DNA of 64,000 bases from Lunularia cruciata. Lineage: Eukaryota > Streptophyta > Marchantiopsida > Lunulariales > Lunulariaceae. Made by a program: the position numbers and the translations under genes. The notes beneath the pieces are model-generated. The model made no database searches, was not told where the DNA came from, and was given only the letters and a program-made list of their open reading frames with translations. The DNA lies in assembly GCA_948567375.1 (NCBI GenBank), contig OX419755.1:33361001-33425000 (forward strand). The letters are read 5' to 3'. This document shows positions 1-10,276 of the stretch, piece after piece (within the stretch, counting starts at the first letter, position 1; every line of letters begins with the position of its first letter).

Positions 1-510
1 TTACTCGTTCCTGGATCAAGTTCTTAGTCATTTTGGTGCACCAGTTGAGGTTTTGACTGATCAGGATACATAGTTCTTGGGAGAGTGTTAGTTCTTGTGT
101 GCAAGGCTTTGATTGATCACCATACTACCTCTTGAGATCACCCTGAGGCAGATGGCTTAGCAGAGAGAGTGGTTCAGACAGTGAAGAGAGGATTGCAAAA
201 GTATGGTTTGCAGAGAGGCCACTTGGGAGATTGGGATCTCCTGTTACCTTGGTTAGCCATGGGCTATCGGTTCAGCCGGCAAGCTCCCTTAGCATCCTTC
301 TCTCCGTACTTTCTACTCTATGGATGAGATCCAGATTTACCTGTAGCCATTCGTCAAGATGTTATTGTAGTTTTGGACTTGGATGACCCCGATGTATGGA
401 TGAGCGCATATTCTCAGCATGCAGAGATCTTTTGGAGAGTGATGCCAATGGCCTTTGAGAACTTAGCAATTGCTCAACATAGAGATACTTTACGCTATGC
501 TACCATTTGA
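1..510 (+). pseudogene. pol: Integrase C-terminal half, family A (broken)
   Basis: This matches the A2 integrase from just before the second catalytic Asp (LTDQGTEF region) to the core end. It is broken. The Glu after the Asp is replaced by a TAG near 67-72, there is a small indel near 88-110, a CGA to TGA change lies near 325, and a TGA ends the frame at 508-510. The TGA at 508-510 is also present in A2 at 27986-27988, so it was inherited rather than acquired here. No functional integrase can come from this copy. Confidence 0.85.
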
Positions 511-582
511 AGAGGAGGTTATAGACCCTCAATCTATTAATTTCATCTAGAAGACTATGTATATCTACAGTAGATAGCACCG

Positions 583-915
583 ATGATAGTTGATGTTTCG
601 ACAAGCCGCACTATCTTGAGAGTGCATGAGGTTTTGCCATCTGGAGTCCTTTTGTTAGAAGGACGTGATGGTGTTATTTGGAAGGATCATGTGTGCAATT
701 GTGCACCATGCCACCTCCCAAACATTGATGGTACCATGGACTCAAGCTTGGCACTTGTACGTGCAAGCTTGAGGTGTATGTTATGTGGCTCTTTTGGTGG
801 AGCTGCTACTATGTTAGTGTGTGATAGTTGTTTGAGAGGATGGCATATGGCATGTATGACTCCTCCCCTCATGGTGGTTCCTCAAGGACAATGGTTATGT
901 CCTAGATGTACTTGA
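583..915 (+). CDS. Integrase tail plus PHD finger, family A (A1 copy)
   Basis: This is the C-terminal piece of the family A polyprotein, intact in this copy. The first ~45 residues are a small beta-rich integrase tail (LEGRDGVIWKDHV, then NCAPCHLPNIDGT). Residues ~64-110 form a PHD zinc finger in the Cys4-His-Cys3 order: CMLC, CDSC, GWH, MAC and a final WLCPRC. The CDxC..GWHMACMTPPL..PxGxW pattern is that of PHD fingers known to read the histone H3 tail (KDM5/DPF type); histone binding here is inference. A TAG at 571-573 lies upstream in the same frame, and an identical stop is in A2 (28049-28051). The domain may therefore need readthrough, or both copies may come from an already broken parent. 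Confidence 0.85.
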   Translation: MIVDVSTSRTILRVHEVLPSGVLLLEGRDGVIWKDHVCNCAPCHLPNIDGTMDSSLALVRASLRCMLCGSFGGAATMLVCDSCLRGWHMACMTPPLMVVPQGQWLCPRCT

Positions 916-1064
916 CCTATAGCTAGTTCATTCTTTATATGGTATAGATTGCAGACAGGCGACTAACGATGGGGCTCCATAGCACCCGGCCTCCTGATCT
1001 TTGCCCATTAGAGGGTATACTATATACTTAGAGTAGATGGCTATCTGGAGTTAGAGAGACCTAA

Positions 1065-1084
1065 CCGCCAGCTAGGGGGGCGAT
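1065..1084 (+). other. Polypurine tract of A1
   Basis: A G-rich run (ctaggggggcgat) sits directly before repeat B1, where plus-strand DNA synthesis would start. The same run is at 28549-28562 in A2. Confidence 0.6.
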
Positions 1085-1189
1085 TGTGGCACTTTAGAGT
1101 CTATGTATGACTTATGTGTGAGTTGTGCTTCTATAGTGTATGATGTTGACAACGATGTATGTAATATAGCGATGTATATACGCACGACA
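1085..1189 (+). repeat. Family A terminal repeat B1 (A1 copy)
   Basis: A 105-bp unit running from TGTGGCACTTTAG to ACGCACGACA. It recurs at 1642-1746 with only a few differences, and in A2 at 28563-28686 and 29144-29248. It lies directly after the polypurine tract and before repeat C. Confidence 0.9.
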
Positions 1190-1191
1190 AC

Positions 1192-1640
1192 TATCACGCC
1201 ATTTGTAGTGTCACATCTAGATTGATCGGACACTAGAGTTCCAATGATAGTAGTTACAGTTATTTCAACAGTATCTCAGAGACTACTTTCCAATGGTTAG
1301 ATTTTGTGTTTGGGGTATTGACTTCATGGTGGGGCCCACTGTCACTTTGCACCGTTTGCAGCATCGAGTGTGCCGTCAGCGGGACCATTAGGGTTTCAAA
1401 GCTAGCTCAAGTCCAAGGGGTATAGTTTTGAAGTGAGCTCAAGAGAGCTCACTTCTCTTATGTTGAGCCTTTGAGTTCCTGGCTAGAGTGGACAAAAAGC
1501 CGGTGAGCGTCACCTAGAGTCTCTATGCTAGATTGGGTGTGGCTTGACTGTAATCAGTGCCCTATTAATGGCAAGTTGTTGAGGATCAGATCAAATGTTG
1601 ATCTGAGTTTGATTAATTTGAGTGGTAAATGATCTGATTA
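1192..1640 (+). repeat. Family A terminal repeat C (A1 copy)
   Basis: About 450 bp running from TATCACGCCATTTG to ATCTGATTA. It is homologous to 19315-19769 (left end of A2), 28689-29142 (right end of A2) and 50690-51133 (antisense, A3). It includes a perfect 11-bp inverted repeat with a 4-base loop at 1430-1455. Confidence 0.9.
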
Positions 1641-1641
1641 T

Positions 1642-1746
1642 TGTGGCACTTTAGAGTCTATGTATGACTTATGTGTGAGTTGTGCTTCTATAGTGTATGA
1701 TGTTGACAGCAATGTATGTTGTGTAGCGATGTATATACGCACGACA
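1642..1746 (+). repeat. Family A terminal repeat B2 (A1 copy)
   Basis: Second copy of the 105-bp B unit, ending ACGCACGACA at the junction with flanking DNA. It differs from B1 at about five positions. Its end (GACA) is the inverted complement of the start of repeat C (TGTC in A2). Confidence 0.9.
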
Positions 1747-2816
1747 CAATTCACCTTCTCTTCTGCAAACATTTGGTAGAAGAAGACTGCCTACTTCATG
1801 TTCATGTACGTCATTTGCTCTGGCTTGAACATTGCCATCAGCATGCCTATAATGCTTTGCTTAATCGGGTCTTGATAACACTCCACCTTGTAGCCATTGT
1901 TGGTTTGTGGAGCAAAGAATGAGTTCTTAATCTTTGCATTCTCTTCCTAAGCTTCACACTTCCAATAGAAGGTGACTCTAGCTGCATCTCCCGCTTCCTT
2001 CTCCAAGACTAACTTCCAACCCGACTCAGTCCATCAAGCTAGATTCCCTCTCTTTCCCATTTTGGGGCCATCTTCATAATGACTAGCAGCTATCTCTGCC
2101 ATGAAACTTGGAAAACTCACATTCCATGCCAAGAATGTAATACAACTCTACTTAGGACTTCAATTTGTGCTACTACATCTAATTGTTGTACTGTGAGACT
2201 CCTCATTGCAAGTAAGTTCTTCTTGCTCTTCCTTGCCATCATCTGCTCACAAATTCTTTGGAGTTGGAAGACTATCCCCTCTCCTGGATGCAACACTCTG
2301 ACCCATTTTGGATTTTGAAAAATTTCCCTCTCAATTGACTTCATGACTCACATTCTTGCAAGACTACTCAAAGGAATAAGGTATCTTCTTGGCATTTCCA
2401 GTACCACTTGGCATAGTCTTAATTTTATAGTGCTTCAAGATGCAATCATTCTTCAATTGATTTTGAAATCAACTCTCACTTCTTGTACATGTTTTTTTCT
2501 TGTCACTCTCAAAGCATTCTTCTCTTGCCTCAATCATTTCTTTAATTGTACTTTCTTGGATAGCATGCCCCAAAGGAAAGTTGTTACAACTTGTTCATAT
2601 TGCATTGAACCTCCTACTCCAAAGATACCCTTCTTCATGTTGGTTCCTTCATAGGCTCCCTCTGAGTACTTCCTCTTCTAACCCCAAAGTTGACTTCTTT
2701 GGGTTTACTCCGCAGACACATGAGTCCATTCTTTTCTTCTTCCTCTGGCTGCAATTCGGCTTCCACAATGCACTTCTTCTTTAAAACTCATCAAAACAAA
2801 AAATGTGGGTATCACA
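1747..2816 (-). repeat. E-family LTR fragment, antisense
   Basis: Read on the minus strand, this begins TGTGATACCCACA at 2816, the E-family LTR start, and runs about 1.07 kb until A1 interrupts it. It encodes decayed pieces of the LTR protein. The part at 2117-2344 resembles the start of the protein in E1, with the shared pattern EREIFQNPKWVRV..PGEG and then RRLDVVARIKVL-like residues. The rest of this LTR lies left of the window, beyond A1. Confidence 0.8.
2117..2344 (-). pseudogene. LTR-encoded protein, N-terminal fragment
   Basis: 75 residues aligning with residues ~40-115 of the E1 LTR protein (IFQNPKWVRVLHPGEG matches IFQKPEGVRVSCPGEG). The frame is lost on both sides. It is a remnant with no predicted function. 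Confidence 0.7.
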
Positions 2817-5485
2817 CCAAGGTACACTAAAAGATAGTGCTTGGGATGGATCCATGAATCTTTAAGGGCTTAACATTAAACACTAAGTTTGGTGATGTTG
2901 AGTAAGTAGATAGCCAATTCCTTCAATGAAGAATGATTGATTTGTAATGACTAGGAGAATTGCTAATTACAAGGAATAAAGAGTTGTTGTAGCTTTCTTG
3001 GTGTGGTTCTCTAAACAAAACAAACTACATATTTGAAAATTAACCAATATATCTTCTTCAAGTATATATACCAAGGAGTTGCAATTAATTGGAGTAATAA
3101 ACTATCAAACTTGAGCAGTGGTCAAGGAACTCAAAGAAGATGCATGCACCACTCACCTTGCACTATTTGTGATTCATTTCTAGATAGGGTTGAATTTGCT
3201 TATGTGTGACGAGAGGAAGTGGTTTCCTAACTACTTTTGGTCCAAAGGGTAGTTTACCACTCAACTTGAGGCAAAGACCATGACAAATGTGATTTGGTAG
3301 GTGAAAGTAGAGTTTTCCAAGACTGGATGATTTATTGAGGTGTCATGAGAGAAGACCACCATAGTTCAAAAGATGTCTATGGTTGTAAAGGCCACAAGAA
3401 TAATGTAGCAACCAAGAAGAAGTCCACATGAGGTGGACTTGTACTCCAACAAGGACAAAGTAAAAGACATAGAAGAAGGTGAGAATGAACTCAAAGAACT
3501 CACCTTTCATGACACCAAGACCAAATAAGAGGAGGAGCAATACCAAGAATATGTAGAGTCTGCACCACTAAGGGAGGAAAGAAAAGTAGAGGAGAGTTTT
3601 CCTCTAAGGAAATATTTTCCAAAAAACAAGAAGATCTTTGGATCAAAGATCCTATAATGCCAATATGCCCAATCTCACTATCCAAGACAAAAGTTCATGG
3701 AGCTTGAGAGAAGGGAACCAAAGAAGAGGTAGAAATTCAAGATGGAGTCCCTATAGTAATCTATAATGAAGACAAAGGTATTTCTACCATATAAAGGGTA
3801 GTGTATGCATCACATGGATACACCATTGTACTGGACACCATTTATCCAATGCTAAAGTACTTATAGATGATCATGCATTTGTATAATGAAATCTGGCCAA
3901 AGGTATTAGATTGTATTTCCTTGGTAAATTGTGCATTGAAGGCAAAGAACAACAACCTAAAGAAGGATATGGAGAAGAACATGAATTTGTACAAAGGAGG
4001 AGTGCAGAAGAGGCAATGACTTGTTGTAGGAGAACAAGAAGGTGAAGAGAAAAAAACTCCTTGATGGCTACTATGCAAAAGACCTATGAAGACAAGGTAC
4101 AAATACTACAATAAGACATGAGTACTCTTTGGATGTCTAGCAACCAAAAGCAAAAATAGCTTCAGAGCAAGTTATAAAACCAAGATACACATTCTTTTTA
4201 GCTATAGTGCAATTTGGAGCCAAACAAGGAAGACATCACTTGGGAGGCCATCAAAAAGGAGTAAAAGAAGAAAATTGGTCTTTAGTTAGAGGCCCTACAA
4301 GCCAAGTTAAAGAAAGAGAAAGGAAGGCTAGGATGCTAGAGGAGGTTCAAGGCCTACTAAAGTTCAGGCCTTGTACAATACCCCAAAGGAAGCAAAAACA
4401 AATACAAAGATGTAGAAGACATTGTAAGATATTTAGGACCACCTTGTTAGTATTGCAACAAAAGCCATTGAAGGAAGAATAATGAAGACCAAGTTGTATG
4501 AATTGAAGTTGCAAATGCAAACCTTGTGCAAGAAGTCAATTGAGATAAGGGATAGAGCAATTAGTCTTGGACTTAGGAAACATATTGATAGGAGGTTTAA
4601 TTAAAATTAGATATAGCAGGTCATAAGAAGAAGATTGAACTTCTCCTTAGGGAAATTAGACGCAAAGTAAGACTCTTGGTAGTTGAGGTCTTCATAGTTA
4701 GAATTATTTGGAGTAGGAATCTTTGGACTTGTGATAGTGATCCAAAGAGGACAATTACAAAGTTCCTTTGGAGTAGAACTAGTGTCTTCCAAAGAGAAAT
4801 GGATAATAATTGCAAGTTTACAATATAAGGAACTGTACAAGATAAGGAGATATACAATTTACAAAAGAGCTTAAGATAGTTGCAATTTTGATAGATTTTG
4901 AATCTACCATAGCCATTAGATTTCTTAGCTTCTAAGGTTAATTCTTGCTAATCAAGGCTACCATTAAGTGTAAATACTGATTCAATAGTATAAAAGTTGA
5001 ATAAAGTGATAAAGTAGTCTACTTTATGTTGCTTCACTTAATTTTTTATTTTATGACAGTTCTTTGCCTAGTGAATGTGGAAGAATCATTATGAGGAGTG
5101 AGACTGAATGCCTTGATGTGATATGTGTTGGATCCCTAGTATTTGTAGCATTTTGTATTTGATTCTTGGTATAATCTTCCTCAACCTATGCCTTGATGGA
5201 ACTTAGGTGATATGTAGTATTGACAATACTCTACAAAAGCAAAGACAAAAAGTGGTCATGGAGGCAAAGAATCTTTGGAAGAAGGTGTGCTTTTGGGGAA
5301 GTGAAATTATGATCTTTGGAGTATGATTCTTTGTAATGAAATAGCTTCTTTGTATCATCCTAAATCTTCACATTGAGAGTTTAATTAGAGTTTATCTTGT
5401 ATGCTTATGATATTTCATTTTCATCTTTCTGTAGTATGTACAAGAGAAGTTCATAAACTCAAGATTGTACATTAAAAATTTATGC
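2817..5485. other. Decayed repeat DNA without an intact gene
   Basis: About 2.7 kb with no ORF longer than ~90 codons and no recognisable domain. Lys/Glu-rich scraps (for example 3950-4480, +) resemble the coiled-coil half of the E LTR protein, so this may be an old, diverged E-type LTR. That reading is a guess from composition and weak similarity. I see no promoter, RNA gene or repeat array here. Confidence 0.35.
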
Positions 5486-5490
5486 ATCCT
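5486..5490 (+). repeat. Target site duplication of E1, left
   Basis: ATCCT immediately before the E1 LTR start. The same five bases follow the E1 right end at 15477-15481. Confidence 0.85.
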
Positions 5491-5590
5491 TGTGGTACCC
5501 ACATTTTTTTGTTTTTTTATGGTTATTAGTGTTTAAGAGACGAAGTAAGCACGGAAAAGTCGAATTGTGGACAAAGAAGAGGCAAAAGTA
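5491..5590 (+). repeat. E1 5' LTR remnant (first 100 bp)
   Basis: TGTGGTACCCACA start, matching 11759-11858 with a handful of differences, then an abrupt jump to leader sequence that in E5 lies after the primer site (CAAATCTCGGAAGTGG). About 3.6 kb of LTR plus the primer binding site are missing, so E1 has no 5' promoter of its own. Confidence 0.85.
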
Positions 5591-5639
5591 TCTTCACAAA
5601 TCTCGGAAGTGGAAGAATACGAAGCCAAATTCGAAACTG

Positions 5640-7096
5640 GGTGTTCACGCAATATGAATGTCTGCATCAAGAGAACAACGGGACGAGAGGGGTTGAAGAT
5701 GAGCAGTGCAGCGTGAAGAAGATGAACGTTTGAAAGCCCCATACACTTCAGACAAAATCGAACAAGAAGAGTTGGACTTTCAACTTCTCCACAAAGTACA
5801 AGCAGCCGTGCGCAAACTTGATCAAAAGAGACGCGAAGGAGGTTGGCAAGGCTACTTTTCATCCCCGTCTTCCAAGAACAAGAAATACTCAAGCGGGCAG
5901 ACATATGCGTTACGATCTAGTACACCAACTTCCCCTAACGCTGTAAAGGAAGTCAATTTCATTAAGAAGTTTGTTCAAGAAAAGACAGCGCAAACACTTA
6001 CGGAGGAAGAGTGTCAACATTTGGTACAAAAAATTCCTTGGTTATCCTGAAGAAGATTCGAAGATCAGACGGAAGCTGTGGACCCTCTTACTTCTGATCG
6101 GGTTGAAGTCGACACCACCATAGAAGAAGAAATTGTCAAAGATGACCCCAATTTGAACTTGACAAATTGGAACCCGTGGGCAGACAACACGGCGTCCATA
6201 CCAAGTAGCTCTGCGGTTCCCGTAAGTTCAAACTTACTCCACCCAAATCCGCCGCACCAAATGATGTCTTTGTTACCCGTGATCCGACATGCATATCAAA
6301 AATATAAAGGTATAGAGCAAGACAAAGATCCTGACAAATTCATTGAGAAATTTGAAGTCATTTCCTTTGCCAACAAGGAACATGACTCTGCGGATCGACT
6401 GCGGATTTTTCCAAGTCTGCTCCAAAAGAAGGCTCGGAGCTGGTATACTCATGTAACGCAGAAGGGATTTACACCAACAGACTGGGCAGACTTACTGAAT
6501 GGCTTACTGGAATGATTTCAGGAAGTGGATTATGATACGAGTGTCTTTGCGGCACTGAATGATTTGAACCGAGGAAAGAAGGAAAAATTGAGAGATTACT
6601 ATGAGCGGTTCATGGCCTTGTTGAACTGAGTCCCAAAGCAATCCGGGGTGGTGGGATATTCCAATGCCCAAGCCATTACCTGGTTTCTCGGCGGTCTTTC
6701 TTGGCGGAGATTCAAATCCTTGCCAGGGAGAGAAATGTCACCTCTTTGGACAAAGTCCTCAAACATGTTGCCCGATATGAGGCGGCTCATTCTAACTCGT
6801 CCAGTAATCAAAGAAATGGTGAGAAGAAAGGCAAAAAGCCAAGACAAAGAGCTTCACGTAGTACTTCTCCTTCTTTGGAAGAATCCTCCACTTCTTCTAG
6901 TTCTTCTTTGGAATCCGGTGAAGAACCCAAGCCAAGAAAAATACAAAGACATAGGGGAAAGAAGCCCGTAACACCGCCAGTAAAGAATATATCCAAGGCA
7001 GATCAAAAGTTGGAAACTCTGATTAAAGAGTTTGTGGATTTTAAAATTCAGATGATTGGGGTGAAGGACCGAAGAAAACCTCCGTCATTTGGATGA
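5640..7096 (+). pseudogene. gag: Gag, E1 (broken)
   Basis: Capsid-type gag matching E5 45783-47216. Conserved parts include an N-terminal REGGWQGYF stretch, the retrotransposon gag core (HAYQKYKGIEQDKDPDKF, RLRIFPSL, ARSWYTHV) and a basic/serine-rich tail. Stops interrupt it: a TGA near 6513 where E5 has CGA (Arg), a TGA near 6627, and a frameshift near 6690-6710. It ends with an in-frame TGA at 7094-7096, directly before the zinc-knuckle segment. The same TGA position occurs in E5. Confidence 0.85.
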
Positions 7097-7680
7097 CCAA
7101 ATGTATGGTGCATTGCGTGTGGTAAATCCGGCCACGCTAATATGGAATGTTTAACTCGCACGGCATTTTCAATGCAACAAATAGATTGGGTTCCTAGATG
7201 GGATCAAGGCAAAGAAGAAGATACGGTATATCAAACCCAAGATACACAGCCTCCATCAAGCCCATCATATCAAGGTCCCAGGTTTGGACCACAGGAGTAC
7301 AATCCTACTGTTCCTCCACAAAGACCCCCGATGGGTGGTCAGAATAGACCTCAAAATGTTGCACCGGGTGCTTGTTACAATTGTGGCTCAATGTGGCTCA
7401 ATGGCTCAATGACATTGGTCTCCAAATTGTCCGGAGCCAAGATGACAAATTGGGTACGTACCCCTTTGTGGGAATTGTTAAGGATCGGGGCACACAGGAA
7501 ACCAGTGCCCGCAACCACCCAATCCAAAGCTCCCTGTCAAGTATGTTCAGACTCCTGCTAAGCGTGTTGCGCTCCAGGCTAAGGGGGACACTAATGTCAA
7601 TTGTATTACACTCGAGGAAGAGAGGCCTCAAGAAGGGAGTCCATCTTCAAAAGGGGATTGGCCGGACCTCAAAATTTTGA
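7097..7680 (+). pseudogene. gag: Zinc-knuckle segment, E1 (broken)
   Basis: The first CCHC knuckle survives as CGKSGHANMEC (Cys-Ile-Ala-Cys just before). The second one (CYNCGS at ~7375) is destroyed by a short local duplication of 'ggctcaatg' units around 7382-7410, which shifts the frame. E5 has the intact version (CYNCGSMGHWSPNC and CGNCKGSGHTGNQC). In the family these knuckles bind the RNA genome. Confidence 0.75.
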
Positions 7681-8504
7681 AGGTAGAAACTGGTGTAGAG
7701 AGAAAGAATCAAGTTTCTGAAGAAACAAGTATGGCGTCGTCTTCTTCCCGGAAAATGAAGAGACTGCGACCTAAAGCTATCTTTTCTGCCAAAGAAGAAA
7801 AGGTCCTAGTGAAAGCTAAAGCCAAAGCTTTGCAGAAAGAAATTAAGGAAGCAGTACTACGCACGCAAGAGATGAGTGTGGAGGCAAATGCAAAGACTCA
7901 AACCCCTGTATTTCCGGCAGATATTAGGTTTGAAGTAAAAGACCTGATCCAATCTGAAGTTGGTCAACCCGATGATCATTGGGTCAACCACCTACGCCCA
8001 CCGGTTACCATCCTCAAGCATCCCGAAGTTTGCTTTGAACAAGCACACAACTCAAAACCAAAGCCAAAGACGAAGCGGGTGAAATTGGGAGGAGTCCCAC
8101 AGTATGATATTGTGGCAGATATGGCGTCTACAAGCATGAATGTCATGTTTAAGCAAATATGGGAGGACAATAAGCTTTATAAAAAGCAGCTAAGCTCAGC
8201 TCTCAAGAAAGTAAGGGCGATGACAAAGAAGGACTTGCCCACAATTTATTGTATTGAACAGGAAGACTTGGGATCTCCCGAGGTGGATGCGGAGATAGCA
8301 GGCTACATGATTACATCCATACCCATTGATTCGGGGTCGGGTGTAAATGTCATGACAGAAGATACTGCACATCGACTGGGGTACACGACATTTGAACCAA
8401 CACCCCGGATTCTTAAGTTTGCGGATCAAACCAGGAGACGGCCCTTGGGCATGCTGTCAAATATTACCATGATTATCGGAGGGGTGCCTTTTAAATTAAA
8501 CTAA
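7677..8504 (+). CDS. pol: Aspartic protease region, E1
   Basis: 275 codons without a stop. The N-terminal ~150 residues are lysine-rich linker. Near residues 215-225 is the retropepsin active site, PIDSGSGVNVM (DSG), followed by LGYTTFEPTP and an ILKFADQTR stretch, then GGVPFKLN near the end. E5 has the same domain at 44300-45062 (-). The protease would cut the Gag-Pol polyprotein. The frame stops at 8504 where E5 reads on (TAC to TAA), so the segment is cut off from RT in this copy. Confidence 0.75.
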   Translation: MKVETGVERKNQVSEETSMASSSSRKMKRLRPKAIFSAKEEKVLVKAKAKALQKEIKEAVLRTQEMSVEANAKTQTPVFPADIRFEVKDLIQSEVGQPDDHWVNHLRPPVTILKHPEVCFEQAHNSKPKPKTKRVKLGGVPQYDIVADMASTSMNVMFKQIWEDNKLYKKQLSSALKKVRAMTKKDLPTIYCIEQEDLGSPEVDAEIAGYMITSIPIDSGSGVNVMTEDTAHRLGYTTFEPTPRILKFADQTRRRPLGMLSNITMIIGGVPFKLN

Positions 8505-8579
8505 ATTGTGTTAAGACCTGTAACCAAAATTGGCTACCCTCTCTTGATCAGGAGACCCTGGTTGTACAGTGCCTAGGTT

Positions 8580-10270
8580 ATGGTGGATTGGTTCCAGCAA
8601 AAATTACGATTTAAAGACATTTTGTCTAAAGAACAAAAGCTGGTGACTGTAAGTTGGACAAAGGTTCCTCATCATGGGGAAACTACTTTGTCAGAAGACG
8701 AGGATGAATTCAAAGATTCATCGTCTTTGTCTTCTGAGGACTCCGAAGCCAACGTCCAAGTAAATTATTTGGAATGCTACAAGGTAGAAGTCGACGATGA
8801 AGACCCATATGACATCGCCTTGGGTAAACAAGACTTGGAGGAAGGGGGTTTGACGGCAGTATGACTCGGGTTGAGCCAAGTAAGTCACGTAGAAGGTGTC
8901 ATTAACCCCGATGACTGTCAAGTGTGGTCTTGACGGAAGAAAAGATTTTAAAATTTTCAAAGACAGTCACCGCCGAGGAGTTGGCAGGATACACTGCCCT
9001 GTTTATAGAGTTCCAGGATGTATTCGCTTGGTCTATTGACCAAATGCCGGGAATTCCACGAGAATTTGGCGAGCACCGGATTGATTTGGTCAAAGGTGCA
9101 GTTTTGGTTTGGCAAAGACAATACCGCTTGAACCCAAAGTACTCCCTCCTAGTAAAAGATGAAATTGATAAGTACTTAGGGGCCGGAATAATTTTCCCTG
9201 TTCTAAGTAGTGAGTGGGTTTCACCCATTGTCATCATTCCAAAGAAGAAGACCGGGAAAATTTGAGTATGCCAAGATTTTTGCAAATTGAACGCAGTCAC
9301 CAGAAAGGATCATCATCCTTTACCATTTACAGACACAATTCTGGACCAAGTAGCTGGTCATCCATGCTATAGTTTTCTCGATGGATTTTTAAGGTACAAT
9401 TAGGTATCCATTCGAGAAGAAGACAAGGACAAAACCACATTCACGATTGATTGGGGCACTTTTGCTTACAATCAAATGCCCTTTGGGTTGTGTAATGCTC
9501 CTGCTACTTTCCAAAGGATAATGAATTCAATATTCAAAGATTTCCTGCATAAATTTGTGGAGGTCTTCATTGATGATTTTTGTGTGTTTGGGCAAAGAGA
9601 GGTACATATAGATTATCTTTGACAAAATTTTGAAAGGTGTCGTTTTGCCGGGTTGTCATTACACCCAAAGAAATGCTTCTTCGCAATGAAGGAGAGAATT
9701 CTTCTGGGGCATCGGGTGTCAAGCTGAGGAATTGAAGTGGATGTTGAGAAGGTTAAAGTAATTGCAGCTTTGGAATCCCTGAAGAACCTCTGGGAGCTGA
9801 GAGCCTTCTTAGGACGTGTTGGATACTATAGACGCTTCGTGTCAAACTATGCAGTGCTTGCTGCAACACTTACAAAGCTTCTGAAGAAATCCGAAGATTA
9901 TCTGTAGGAAGCAACTCAGGAAGAAGCTTTCCAAGTATTGAAGAAGAAATTGGTTGACGCACCAATCATGAGGGCCCCAAATTGGGACACCCCTTTTCAT
10001 GTGTATGTGGACACTTCGTCCATGGCCATTGGAGTTGTCTTAAGTCAAAAGGACGAGAAGAAAAAGGACTACCCGGTGTATTATGCCAGCCGACAACTTT
10101 TTGTTTCAGAAAAGAACTATTCAAAAACTGAAAGAGAAGCCCTCGGGATGGTGTATGCCTGCAAGAAATTTTGTCACTATCTGTTAGGATACAAAATCGT
10201 CTTCTATGTGGACCATTATGCACTACAACACTTGGTCAAGAAGGCGGATTTGTCCGGGCAAATTGCATGA
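8580..10270 (+). pseudogene. pol: Reverse transcriptase and RNase H, E1 (broken)
   Basis: RT motifs are visible in order: EFQDVFAWSIDQMPG, YRLNPKYSLLVKDEI, GAGIIFPV..EWVSPIV, MPFGLCNAPATFQR, the catalytic VFIDDFCVFG (9565-9595), then LGHRVSS and FLGRVGYYRRFVS. RNase H starts near 9980 (VYVDTSSMAIGVVLS) with TEREALGMVYA and the third Asp in YVDHYALQHL. Compared with E5, several Arg or Gln codons are now TGA/TAG (near 9264, 9402, 9620, 9726, 10268) and a Trp codon is TAG (near 9905). It is inactive as written. Confidence 0.88.
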
Positions 10271-10276
10271 TGGATC

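Larger units (their letters stand above)
1..1746 (+). mobile_element. Family A retrotransposon, copy A1, 3' end only
   Basis: The segment aligns base for base, with scattered differences, to 27478-29248 of the complete copy A2. It therefore holds the last part of the integrase gene, the PHD finger, a short 3' untranslated stretch with a G-rich polypurine tract, and the terminal B-C-B repeats. The 5' part lies outside the window. The right boundary is sharp: repeat B2 ends in CGACA at 1746 and the flank begins CAATT. The flank is an antisense E-family LTR that A1 interrupted. Confidence 0.9.
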
